From Desulfocurvus sp. (GTDB lineage: Bacteria > Desulfobacterota > Desulfovibrionia > Desulfovibrionales > Desulfovibrionaceae), in NCBI RefSeq assembly GCF_023230885.1, contig NZ_JALNWM010000033.1:1-20200 (forward strand): 20,200 nucleotides of DNA, written 5' to 3'. The notes below the pieces were generated by a model. That model ran no database searches and was not told the origin of the DNA. It saw only the letters and a list, made by a program, of their open reading frames with translations. The position numbers and the translations under genes were made by a program. This document shows, one piece after another, positions 13,221 to 20,097 of the stretch. Positions within the stretch are counted from its first letter, which is position 1, and every line of letters starts with the position of its first letter.

Positions 13221-13907
13221 CTACAGCCGGTCGTCCCCGTCGCTCACGGCCTGGAGCCCGTCCGGGTCCAGGATGTCGATGTGCTTGCCGCGCACGCGGA
13301 TCAGCCCGGCCTCGCTCAGGCGCTTGAGCACGCGCGAGAGGGTCTCCTGGGCCGTGCCCAGCAGCCCGGCCAGGTGGCCCTTGGAGATGTCCAGGGTGAC
13401 CTCGGCGGCGCCGCCCGAGCGGTCGGAGAGGTCCAGCAGGTAGGCCGCCACCCGCTGGGGCGTCTCCTTGAGGGTCAGGTTCTCCAGCTTCACGGTGAAG
13501 CGGCGCAGCTTGCGCGACAGGGCGGCCAGCATGTTCATGGCCAGGGTGCTGTCGTTTTCCAGCAGCCGGCGCAGCCCGTCGCGCGGGACGAACAGCACCC
13601 GCGAGTCCGCCGTGGCCTCGGCGTTCGCCGGAAAGCGCCCGCCCTCGAACACGGGCACCTCGCCGAAGGGCTCCCCCGGCCCGTAGATATGGATGATCTG
13701 CTCGCGTCCTTCCAGGGACAGCTTGAAGATCTTGACCTGCCCGCTCATGACTACATACAGCCCCTGGGCCTGGCTGCCCTCCAGGAAGATGGTCCGGCCC
13801 TTGGGGTAGTCGGCGGGCACGCAAATGGAGGCCAGCGCCTCGATCTGCCTGTCCTCCAGGCCCCGGAAGAGGGGCATGCGCGATTTCAGGAAGGTTTGCA
13901 GTTCCAT
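13221..13907 (-). CDS. CRP/FNR-family transcriptional regulator
   Basis: 228 residues: an effector-binding beta-roll (10-125, with GQVKIFKLSLEGREQIIHIYGPGEPFGE in segments), a long dimerisation helix (115-145) and a winged helix-turn-helix (148-218). The recognition helix TAQETLSRVLKRL carries E188, S191 and R192, the E-x-x-S-R pattern FNR uses to read TTGAT half-sites. C29 is its only Cys, so it cannot hold an FNR-type [4Fe-4S] cluster; it is closer to DNR/HcpR-like members, some of which bind haem and sense NO. A near-perfect TTGAT-N4-GTCAA box lies in the divergent promoter region next to it. AAGGG lies 7 bases before the ATG. Identity as HcpR is possible but unproven. Confidence 0.93.
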   Translation of the reverse strand: MELQTFLKSRMPLFRGLEDRQIEALASICVPADYPKGRTIFLEGSQAQGLYVVMSGQVKIFKLSLEGREQIIHIYGPGEPFGEVPVFEGGRFPANAEATADSRVLFVPRDGLRRLLENDSTLAMNMLAALSRKLRRFTVKLENLTLKETPQRVAAYLLDLSDRSGGAAEVTLDISKGHLAGLLGTAQETLSRVLKRLSEAGLIRVRGKHIDILDPDGLQAVSDGDDRL

Positions 13908-13965
13908 GCCAAGCCCTTAGCATTCCCGGAGCCGGGGGGCAACGCCGGGAAAAGCGCATTCCAGC

Positions 13966-14006
13966 TTGATCCAGGTCAAGGCGCGCGCGGCGGGGATGCC
14001 TATGGT
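13966..14006 (+). promoter_or_regulatory. FNR-type box and class II promoter of the ferredoxin gene
   Basis: TTGATCCAGGTCAA (13966-13979) matches the FNR consensus TTGAT-N4-ATCAA at 9 of 10 positions. The -10 element TATGGT lies at 14001-14006, predicting a start near 14013-14014, and the box centre (13972.5) is then about 41.5 bases upstream, the exact class II activation position. No separate -35 is present, as usual for activator-dependent promoters. The E-x-x-S-R regulator encoded divergently next door is the obvious candidate to bind it. Confidence 0.75.
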
Positions 14007-14065
14007 GAAGCTGTGGCGGCGGCGGCCCGGGCCCCGCGCCGGAACTTCACAGCCAGGAGAAGGCC

Positions 14066-14875
14066 ATGACCAGGGAATATCGCAAGATCATCGAGATAGA
14101 CGAGGAATTGTGCAACGGCTGCGGGCAGTGCGTGCCCTCGTGCGCCGAGGGGGCCCTGGCCATCGTGGACGGCAAGGCCCGCGTGGTGCGCGACAGTTTT
14201 TGCGACGGCCTGGGCGCCTGCCTGGGCGAGTGCCCCACCGGCGCGCTGCGCATCGTGGAGCGCGAGGCCGAGCCCTTCGACGAGGCCGCGGCCCTGGCCC
14301 ATGTGGCCGCTGGCGGCGGCGCCCCGGCCCACGGCCACGCGCCCGGCGGGGGCTGCCCGGGGGCGGCGGCCATGAGCCTGCGCCCCGGCGGGGGCTGCCC
14401 GGGGGCCGCCCCGGCGCGGCTGGCCCCGGCCGCCTCCGCGGGCGCGGACGACGCCCCGCCGAGCCTGCTGGGCCACTGGCCGGTGCAGATCCGCCTCGTG
14501 CCGCCCGACGCGCCGTTCCTGCGCGGGGCGGAGCTGGTGATCGCCGCGGACTGCGCGGCGGTGGCCCATCCGGACTTCCACCGCCGGTTTGTTGGCGGCA
14601 ACGTGGTGCTCCTGGGCTGCCCCAAGTTCGACGGCGACGCGGACTATCCCCGGCGTCTCGCGGAGCTGTTCGCCCGCTCGGGGGTGCGCGGGGTGACGGT
14701 GGTGCGCATGGAGGTGCCCTGCTGCGCGGGGCTGCCCGCCGCGGTCCGCCAGGGGCTGGCGGCCTCGGGCCGTACGGATCTGCCCCTGCGCGAGGTGGTG
14801 GTGGCCCGCGACGGCGCCATCCTGGACCGACCCTCCCACCCGGGGCCCGCGCCCCTGGTCCGCGTCCCGGCCTGA
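14066..14875 (+). CDS. Ferredoxin-domain protein with C-terminal Cys-containing domain
   Basis: 269 residues. The N-terminal ferredoxin domain has C16-x2-C19-x2-C22-x3-C26, a complete motif, then C46, C52 and C56 in CDGLGACLGECP, which lacks the second Cys of the usual CxxCxxCxxxCP; seven Cys would fit one [4Fe-4S] plus a [3Fe-4S] or differently ligated cluster. Residues 90-116 hold two GGGCPGA copies (C97, C111). The C-terminal domain (134-269) includes AADC163, LLGC185PKFDGD and MEVPC219C220AGL. I recall similar proteins, often annotated as 4Fe-4S binding proteins, in many strict anaerobes, sometimes near hybrid-cluster protein genes, but the reaction is unknown. AGGAG lies 6 bases before the ATG. 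Divergent from the CRP/FNR-type gene, preceded by an FNR-type box and followed by a strong terminator, so probably a single-gene unit. Confidence 0.9.
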   Translation: MTREYRKIIEIDEELCNGCGQCVPSCAEGALAIVDGKARVVRDSFCDGLGACLGECPTGALRIVEREAEPFDEAAALAHVAAGGGAPAHGHAPGGGCPGAAAMSLRPGGGCPGAAPARLAPAASAGADDAPPSLLGHWPVQIRLVPPDAPFLRGAELVIAADCAAVAHPDFHRRFVGGNVVLLGCPKFDGDADYPRRLAELFARSGVRGVTVVRMEVPCCAGLPAAVRQGLAASGRTDLPLREVVVARDGAILDRPSHPGPAPLVRVPA

Positions 14876-14933
14876 GCCGCGTCCCGGCCGCGCGGCAGCC
14901 CGTCGCGCGGCCCCGTCCTCCTGCGCCCGTCCC

Positions 14934-14963
14934 GCCGCCCGGCCCGCCCGGGCGGCGATTTTT
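14934..14963 (+). terminator. Rho-independent terminator after the ferredoxin gene
   Basis: Perfect 9-bp stem GCCGCCCGG / CCGGGCGGC (14934-14942, 14948-14956) with a 5-base loop, followed by GA and five T (14959-14963). Confidence 0.88.
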
Positions 14964-14978
14964 CCCCGAGCCCCAACG

Positions 14979-15020
14979 GTTGCGCAACAGGCTTGCAAAG
15001 ACGGGCCCTTGCGGTATAGT
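14979..15020 (+). promoter_or_regulatory. Promoter of the PilZ gene with adjacent palindrome
   Basis: TTGCAA (14993-14998) and TATAGT (15015-15020) with a 16-base spacer form a good sigma-70-type promoter, starting transcription near 15027 and leaving about a 53-base leader. The perfect palindrome GTTGCGCAAC (14979-14988) sits just upstream of the -35 element and is a candidate regulator site. Confidence 0.7.
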
Positions 15021-15079
15021 GCGTTCTTATCCACCCCTGCGCTGCGCGCAGTGCAGGGAGTCCGCGCAGGAGACCGACA

Positions 15080-15760
15080 GTGCCCAGAAATCTCAACGTG
15101 TCCAAGCTGGAAGGCGACGCCCTGGGCATCACCATGGGCACCGTGGTGCTCATCGAGCCCCAGGGGCTGGGCGACCGCTTCAAGACCGAGTTCCTGGGCA
15201 TGGCCAAGGGCCAGTTCATCATCATGCGCCTGCCGCGCATCCCGGGGGTGGGCGACCATCTCTACACGGAAAAGCGGGTCACCGTGCGTTACATGTTCCA
15301 GGGCAACGTCTACGGCTTCGAGTCCGAGGTGCTCTGGACCCAGTCGGGCCCCTTCCGGCTGCTGTTCCTGCGCTATCCGTCCACCGTGGAGGTCCTCAAC
15401 CTGCGCAAATGCCAGCGCGTGGACTGCTACCTGCCGGTCCGCGTGGGCGTGGGCGGCGACGACCAGGAGCAGTACGCCGAATACCAGGGCATGATGCGCA
15501 ACCTGTCCTGCGGCGGCTGCCAGGTTGTGCTCGACGCGCCCGACGCCACACTGCCGTCCCTGGCGGTGGACACGCCCCTGAACCTGGACTTCCTCATGAT
15601 CGGCACCAACCGCCCCGTGCGCCTGGCCGGGCGCGCCAAGAACATCACCATGCACAAGAACCGCATGGTCCTGGGCGTGATGTTCGACGCCGTGTCCGAC
15701 GGCGTGCGCGAAGGCATCGAGAGCTATGTGAGCAGCGTGGCCGATTTCCTGACCGCCTGA
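15080..15760 (+). CDS. YcgR-like PilZ-domain protein (c-di-GMP receptor)
   Basis: 226 residues in two domains. Residues 8-104 resemble the YcgR flagellar-brake N-terminal domain (GTVVLIEPQGLGDRFKTEFLG, RLPRIPGVGDHLY, SEVLWTQSGPFRLLFLRYP). Residues 105-225 are a PilZ domain: the RxxxR motif is R109-KCQ-R113, and the second c-di-GMP motif is N141-L-S143-x-x-G146, with Asn in place of the more common Asp. Such proteins bind cyclic di-GMP and slow flagellar rotation or alter surface behaviour. The start is GTG at 15080, supported by AGGAG 7 bases upstream and a promoter about 60 bases upstream; no ATG fits. It has its own promoter and terminator. The chemoreceptor at 9445-11868 is the only other motility-related gene in the window. 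Confidence 0.93.
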   Translation: MPRNLNVSKLEGDALGITMGTVVLIEPQGLGDRFKTEFLGMAKGQFIIMRLPRIPGVGDHLYTEKRVTVRYMFQGNVYGFESEVLWTQSGPFRLLFLRYPSTVEVLNLRKCQRVDCYLPVRVGVGGDDQEQYAEYQGMMRNLSCGGCQVVLDAPDATLPSLAVDTPLNLDFLMIGTNRPVRLAGRAKNITMHKNRMVLGVMFDAVSDGVREGIESYVSSVADFLTA

Positions 15761-15802
15761 GCCGCCCCGGCGGCTTGCGCCCGCGCCGTTTCGGCGCCCC
15801 GA

Positions 15803-15830
15803 CGCCCGGCCCCGCGCCGGGCGTTTTGTT
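15803..15830 (+). terminator. Rho-independent terminator after the PilZ gene
   Basis: 8-bp stem CGCCCGGC / GCCGGGCG (15803-15810, 15816-15823), 5-base loop, then TTTTGTT. Confidence 0.85.
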
Positions 15831-16414
15831 TGGAAATCCATTTCTTCCGGTATGATGTGCCCCGGCCCCGGCCCGCCTTGTCCGGGGTTGTGCATGGCCG
15901 GGGGCAGCTTTGGCCGCCCCGGGCCCGGGGCGGCGATTTCCGCCTTGGCCCGGCCGGGTGGCGGGCCCGCAGGGCTCCTGGGGCAGGCGCGCGGGCCCCG
16001 CGCTGGCGCTGCTTCCCGGCGTTCGTCATGTATTCCGGGCGATTAAATTTTTGTCCACATCGGGCCCGCGTCCGGTTCCCGCCCGCCGGGCAGGCCCCTG
16101 TTGGCTCGGCGGGCCGGGGGGTGCCGTGGGTGGGGATGGTGTGCGCGGCGGTCCATGCCCGGCCGCTGGGGGAGATGAGAAGTGTTTTCGGGCGATTGTC
16201 GACGCCCTGGCCGCATGGGCCGCGCCGGGTCGGCGTCGCGGGGGAGGGCGGAAAAAAATTATCCACATCGGCGGCCGCAAAGCCAGTGCTGGCAGGCATT
16301 TCATTGATCCCGACCTGTGCATCATTTGGTGGACAACTCGGCCGCTGTCCACACGCCACGGGAACGGGGCGGAATAGCGGGAGATTCCCTTGCGAGGGGA
16401 TTTTTGGGCCCCCC
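15831..16414. other. Long gene-free region upstream of nrdG
   Basis: No believable coding frame is present on either strand; open frames lack ribosome sites and family resemblance. A weak promoter-like pair, TTTGGA (15829-15834) and TATGAT (15851-15856), overlaps the PilZ terminator tail. The right half holds four DnaA-box-like sequences. I saw no clear NrdR boxes and no cobalamin riboswitch. A small RNA cannot be excluded. Confidence 0.55.
16051..16353. promoter_or_regulatory. Cluster of four DnaA-box-like sequences
   Basis: TTGTCCACA (16051-16059, one mismatch), TTATCCACA (16259-16267, perfect consensus), GGTGGACAA (16328-16336, inverted, two mismatches) and CTGTCCACA (16345-16353, two mismatches). 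The first two share a longer 13-base core TTRTCCACATCGG and both follow an A/T-rich run. They lie just upstream of a 55-base AT-rich stretch and the nrdG promoter. They may bind DnaA, either for nrd control or as part of a replication origin, or be sites of another regulator. Confidence 0.5.
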
Positions 16415-16443
16415 TTTACCTGCCCGGCCTTTTCGACTATATT
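16415..16443 (+). promoter_or_regulatory. Probable nrdGD promoter
   Basis: TTTACC (16415-16420), a 17-base spacer and TATATT (16438-16443). Transcription would begin near 16450, giving a leader of about 200 bases before nrdG. The -10 lies within the AT-rich island. Confidence 0.6.
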
Positions 16444-16490
16444 ATCTAGAAATTGTTTAATCTGTTGAAATACTTGGATTAATTTTAGAG
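16436..16490. other. AT-rich island (12 G/C in 55 bases)
   Basis: A sharp drop to about 22 % GC inside a roughly 70 % GC region, beside the DnaA-box-like cluster. It contains the nrdG -10 element, and on the minus strand TTCAAC-N17-GATAAT, which could be an opposing promoter. Easily melted DNA of this kind is also what an origin unwinding element looks like. Confidence 0.75.
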
Positions 16491-16572
16491 CGCAGGCCGG
16501 GGCCTGACGCCGCCCGCCGTGCGCCGCCCGGCGCGGGCGGCGGGGGAGGCGTTTGTCTTCTCCAGGCAGCCC

Positions 16573-16617
16573 CGGCGCGCCGACGTCTTCCGCCCGCCTT
16601 CCGGGCGGGGCGCGCCG
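16573..16617 (+). other. Large hairpin in the nrdG leader
   Basis: Outer 9-bp stem CGGCGCGCC / GGCGCGCCG (16573-16581, 16609-16617) and inner 7-bp stem CCGCCCG / CGGGCGG (16590-16596, 16602-16608) with a 5-base loop; eight bases bulge on the 5' side only. It ends 31 bases before the nrdG ATG, just ahead of the AAGAGGG ribosome site. No T-run follows, so it is not a simple terminator. Confidence 0.6.
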
Positions 16618-16648
16618 CCTCCCGGGGCCGACGCGCAAGAGGGTTTCC

Positions 16649-17416
16649 ATGCATCCTTCCGATCGCCATCAGGCCTGGGGCCATGTTCGCGGCATCGAGC
16701 GCCTGAGCCTTTGCGACTGGCCGGGCCGGGCCTGCGCGGTGCTGTTCACCGGCGGCTGCAACCTGCGCTGCCCCACCTGCCACAACGCCGAAATGGCCTG
16801 GGCCCCCGGGCGCCTGCCCGCCCTGGACCGCGACGAGGTCCTGGGCCTGTTGTCGCGCCGGGCCCGGTGGCTGGACGGTATCACCGTCACCGGCGGGGAG
16901 CCGACCCTGGTGCCGGGGCTGGCCGCCCTGCTGGCCGATCTGGCCGACCTGGGCCTGCCCGTGAAGCTCGACACCAACGGCATGCGCCCGGCCGTGGTGC
17001 GCTCCCTGCTGGGCGCCGGGCTGGTGCAGACCTTCGCCGTGGACGTGAAAGGCCCCTACCACAAGTACCCGGAGCTTACGGGCGGCGGGGTGGACGCGGC
17101 CACGGCCCGGGCTGGCCTGGAGGCCATCTTCCGCATGGCCGCCCAGGCCCCCGGGGCTTTCTATTTCAGGACGACCAGGGTTCCATTGCTCGATGCCGGG
17201 GACATGGACACCATTCGCGGGCTGCTGCCCGCGGGCTTCACGCTGGTGGAGCAAAAATACGTTGCACCGCAGAGGAGGACCGATGCCCAAACAGATTCTC
17301 AAGCGCGACAGCTGCCTGGAGACCTGGTCCCTGGACCGCATTGCCCAAGCCATATTCAAGGCCCTCAGGGCCAGCGGCATCAAGGATCCCATTCTCTCCA
17401 AGCGGCTGGCGCGTAA
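16649..17416 (+). CDS. nrdG: Anaerobic ribonucleotide reductase activating protein (radical SAM)
   Basis: 255 residues. NrdG uses S-adenosylmethionine and a [4Fe-4S] cluster to install the glycyl radical on NrdD. Residues 16-46 read IERLSLCDWPGRACAVLFTGGCNLRCPTCHN in segments, with the cluster ligands C37-x3-C41-x2-C44 and the SAM-binding TGGEPTL at 81-87, characteristic of the shorter NrdG2-type family. The ATG at 16649 has AAGAGGG 5 bases upstream; an in-frame upstream ATG (16553) only adds low-complexity residues in the hairpin region. Family-like sequence stops around EQKYVAPQRR (201-210). Residues 212-255 are encoded by the first 134 bases of nrdD in another frame and look like overprinted sequence. 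First gene of the nrdG-nrdD operon. Confidence 0.94.
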   Translation: MHPSDRHQAWGHVRGIERLSLCDWPGRACAVLFTGGCNLRCPTCHNAEMAWAPGRLPALDRDEVLGLLSRRARWLDGITVTGGEPTLVPGLAALLADLADLGLPVKLDTNGMRPAVVRSLLGAGLVQTFAVDVKGPYHKYPELTGGGVDAATARAGLEAIFRMAAQAPGAFYFRTTRVPLLDAGDMDTIRGLLPAGFTLVEQKYVAPQRRTDAQTDSQARQLPGDLVPGPHCPSHIQGPQGQRHQGSHSLQAAGA

Positions 17417-19337
17417 GGTCGAGCAGAAGCTGGCCGGCATCGACGTGCCCGAGCAGGAGCACGTGCAGGACCTCGTGGAGCAGGTGCTCATGGAGTCCCG
17501 GCTCTACAACGTGGCCCGCAAGTACATCATCTACCGCGAAAAGCGCCGCGAGCTGCGCGAGCAGACCGCCGCCTACCTGGACATCAAGGACACCATCGAC
17601 AACTACCTGTCCAAGGCCGACTGGCGCGTGGCGGAAAACGCCAACATGACCCACTCCTTCCAGGGGCTCATGCTGCACCTGTCGGGCACGGTCCAGGCCC
17701 GCTACGCCCTGGAGAAGTATCCCGAGGAAGTCCGCCTGGCCCACGAGCACGGCTACTTCCATCTGCACGACCTGTCCTTCGGGCTGGCCGGGTACTGCGC
17801 GGGCTGGAGCCTGCGCGACCTGCTGCTGGAGGGCTTCAACCTCGAAGGCCGCTCCTGCGCCGGGCCCGCCCGCCATTTCGACACCGCCCTGGGCCAGATG
17901 AACAACTTTCTTGGCACGTTGCAGAACGAGTGGGCCGGGGCCCAGGCCTTCAACAACGTGGACACCTATCTGGCGCCCTTCATCCGCCACGACGGCCTCG
18001 GCTACGACGAGGTCCGCCAGGCCATGCAGAAGTTCGTGTTCAACCTGAACACCACCTCGCGCTGGGGCGGGCAGAGCCCGTTCACCAACCTGACCTTCGA
18101 CCTCGCCCCGCCCAGGCACATCGCCAACGAGGCCGTGATCATCGGCGGCAAGCTCCAGGATTCGACCTACGGCGAGTATGCCCCCGAGATGGCCATGATC
18201 AACAAGGCCTTCATCGAGGTCATGCTCCGGGGCGACGCCGACGGGCGCATATTTTCCTTCCCCATCCCGACCTACAACGTCACCGACGACTTCCCGTGGG
18301 ACAGCGAGATCGGCGAGCTTCTGCTCCAGCTCACGGCCAAGTACGGCGTGCCCTACTTCCAGAACTTCATCAACTCGGACATCAGCCCCGAGGACGTGCG
18401 CTCCATGTGCTGCCGGTTGAAGATGGATCTGCGCGAGCTGCGCAAGAAGACCGGCGGCCTGTTCGGCGCGGGCGACCTCACGGGCTCCATCGGCGTGGTC
18501 ACCCTGAACCTGCCAAAGCTGGCCTACCTCGCCCAGGGCGAGGAGGACTTCCTGGATCTGATCACCGAATACGCCGAGCTGGCGCGCGATTCCTTGGAAT
18601 TCAAGCGCAAGATGATCAACGAGAACCTGGAGCGCGGCATGTTCCCGTGGTCCGCGCGCTACCTGAAGAACGGCTTTGCCGGCCATTTCTCGACCATCGG
18701 GCTGGTGGGCGGCCACGAGGCCTGCCTGAACCTGCTCGGCAAGGGCATCGAGACCCCGGCGGGCACGCGCTTCATGCAGCGCACCCTGCGCCACCTGGCC
18801 GACCTGACCGCGCGCTTCCAGGAGCAGACGGGCAGCCTCTACAACCTGGAGGCCACCCCCGCCGAGGGCACCAGCTACCGCCTGGCGCGCATCGACAAGA
18901 AGCTCTACGAGGAGATTCACGCCTCGGGCAACGGCACGCCGTACTACACCAACTCCACGGCCCTGCCCGTGGGCTACTCCGACGACGTGCTCTTCGCCCT
19001 GGAGCACCAGAACGCGCTCCAGCCGCTGTATACCGGCGGGACGGTGTTCCACACCTTCCTGGGCGAGGCCGTGAGCGACACGGCGGCCCTGAAGAGCTTT
19101 ATCGTCAAGGCGTTCACCAACACCAAGCTGCCTTTCCTGTCCATCACGCCGACCTTCTCGGTGTGCAAGGAACACGGCTATATCCAGGGCGAGCACTTCC
19201 AGTGCCCCACCTGCGGCAAGGACAGCGAGGTCTACACGCGCATCGTGGGCTACTATCGCCCGGTCAGCCGCTGGAACGACGGCAAGAAGGCCGAATACGC
19301 CGAGCGCCTGATGTTCGAGGATGTTTGCGCCCGGTAG
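17283..19337 (+). CDS. nrdD: Anaerobic (class III) ribonucleoside-triphosphate reductase
   Basis: 684 residues. It reduces ribonucleotides to deoxyribonucleotides in the cytoplasm under anoxia, using a glycyl radical. An N-terminal ATP-cone allosteric domain spans about 3-95 (KQILKRDSCLETWSLDRIAQAI onward). The catalytic barrel follows, with active-site-region Cys C376/C377 in SMCCRL, and the glycyl radical residue is G656 in TRIVGYYRP near the C-terminus. The zinc-site ligands are C628, H631, C641 and C644 (CxxH ... CxxC), a variant of the four-Cys site. The start at 17283 has GGAGG 4 bases upstream, and the ATP-cone begins right after it, so a 30-codon upstream extension inside nrdG is rejected. 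It needs the NrdG encoded just upstream and is followed by a strong terminator. Confidence 0.97.
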   Translation: MPKQILKRDSCLETWSLDRIAQAIFKALRASGIKDPILSKRLARKVEQKLAGIDVPEQEHVQDLVEQVLMESRLYNVARKYIIYREKRRELREQTAAYLDIKDTIDNYLSKADWRVAENANMTHSFQGLMLHLSGTVQARYALEKYPEEVRLAHEHGYFHLHDLSFGLAGYCAGWSLRDLLLEGFNLEGRSCAGPARHFDTALGQMNNFLGTLQNEWAGAQAFNNVDTYLAPFIRHDGLGYDEVRQAMQKFVFNLNTTSRWGGQSPFTNLTFDLAPPRHIANEAVIIGGKLQDSTYGEYAPEMAMINKAFIEVMLRGDADGRIFSFPIPTYNVTDDFPWDSEIGELLLQLTAKYGVPYFQNFINSDISPEDVRSMCCRLKMDLRELRKKTGGLFGAGDLTGSIGVVTLNLPKLAYLAQGEEDFLDLITEYAELARDSLEFKRKMINENLERGMFPWSARYLKNGFAGHFSTIGLVGGHEACLNLLGKGIETPAGTRFMQRTLRHLADLTARFQEQTGSLYNLEATPAEGTSYRLARIDKKLYEEIHASGNGTPYYTNSTALPVGYSDDVLFALEHQNALQPLYTGGTVFHTFLGEAVSDTAALKSFIVKAFTNTKLPFLSITPTFSVCKEHGYIQGEHFQCPTCGKDSEVYTRIVGYYRPVSRWNDGKKAEYAERLMFEDVCAR

Positions 19338-19371
19338 GCGGGCGCCGTTTCCTGCCTCCGCCTCATGAAGG

Positions 19372-19403
19372 GGCCCCCGCGGCGCGCGCCGCGGGGGCCT
19401 TTT
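19372..19403 (+). terminator. Rho-independent terminator after nrdD
   Basis: Perfect 12-bp stem GGCCCCCGCGGC / GCCGCGGGGGCC (19372-19383, 19388-19399) with a GCGC loop, followed by TTTTCGTT. On the minus strand it lacks a good T-run, so it serves nrdGD rather than the convergent gene. Confidence 0.9.
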
Positions 19404-19425
19404 CGTTGGGGGGCGGGGGGCTTCG

Positions 19426-20097
19426 TTAGTTGGTCCGTTTTTTCTTGGTCCTGCCGGGTATGAACAGGAGAGATTTTTTAATTTCGATTTCATGAAGGCG
19501 GGAAATGTCGTTCAATTTATCCAGCATGGCCGTCGTGCTTACTTTCTCTGGGGCCCAGATATAGTATAAGTCGTCTTCATGTTCGATGATTATGCTATCG
19601 AAGAATAAGGACGGAGTGCCTCTGCGTGAGACAGCGGAATGAGTTATCTTTAATATGACAATGAATGATATCGCTGCAATAAATAACGGTACAAAAATAA
19701 AGAATCCAAGGATACATCCAAGCTGTCCAAGCCATGAAATATATGTTATCCTGTTGCGCAATGGGTTGCACAATAGATTTATGCGCTGGATATCGGCGCA
19801 TTGAATGCGGGCGGTACAAGTGCCGTCTGAGTAGAATTCGATTGCATCATTGTTTATTGAAACAGAAGACTTTATGCTATTTTTGACTTTATATAGCGCA
19901 TAAATTAGACATGGAATGCAAATTAAAAGACAAAAAATAGCAACATGGGTGTTTTCTTTGTTGTATCCAGCAGCCAATGAGACGCTGAAAAATACTGTAA
20001 AAGCAAACATGGCAAGGCTTACTGCCCAAAATTGCAGGCTTTTTGTTCTGTTTTCTATTGTAATTTCATTATTATTCTGTACAGAGATAGTATTCAC
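19426..20097 (-). CDS. AT-rich gene for a multi-helix membrane protein, unknown function
   Basis: 223 residues from a GTG at 20097. Hydrophobic helices at about 20-45, 48-69 and 122-150; between them SSVSINNDAIEFYSDGTCTARIQCADIQRI looks like beta strands of a small soluble domain, and a soluble tail (158-223) ends in a basic GRTKKKRTN. I do not recognise a family; a PH-like domain threaded between helices is possible. Codon use is strikingly AT-rich (many AAT, ATA, TTA, AGA) against neighbours with GC-rich codons, a strong sign of horizontal acquisition. The ribosome site is weak, and the frame stays open upstream to the window edge through GC-rich sequence, so the true start is uncertain; the composition change at about 20097 supports this one. 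Confidence 0.75.
   Translation of the reverse strand: MNTISVQNNNEITIENRTKSLQFWAVSLAMFAFTVFFSVSLAAGYNKENTHVAIFCLLICIPCLIYALYKVKNSIKSSVSINNDAIEFYSDGTCTARIQCADIQRINLLCNPLRNRITYISWLGQLGCILGFFIFVPLFIAAISFIVILKITHSAVSRRGTPSLFFDSIIIEHEDDLYYIWAPEKVSTTAMLDKLNDISRLHEIEIKKSLLFIPGRTKKKRTN

Noticed and set aside
16259..16330. Cobalamin riboswitch or NrdR boxes upstream of nrdG
   Set aside because: Fragments such as GCCAGTG recall a B12 box, but the rest of the riboswitch core and the ACACAATATNTTGTGT-type NrdR palindromes are absent.
15830..16468. 212-residue plus-strand frame before nrdG
   Set aside because: No ribosome site, it begins on the PilZ terminator tail, and its composition looks like random GC-rich reading through the DnaA-box region.
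17193..17282. Upstream ATG extending NrdD by 30 residues
   Set aside because: The extension lies inside nrdG, lacks family similarity, and the start at 17283 has a near-perfect ribosome site immediately before the ATP-cone.
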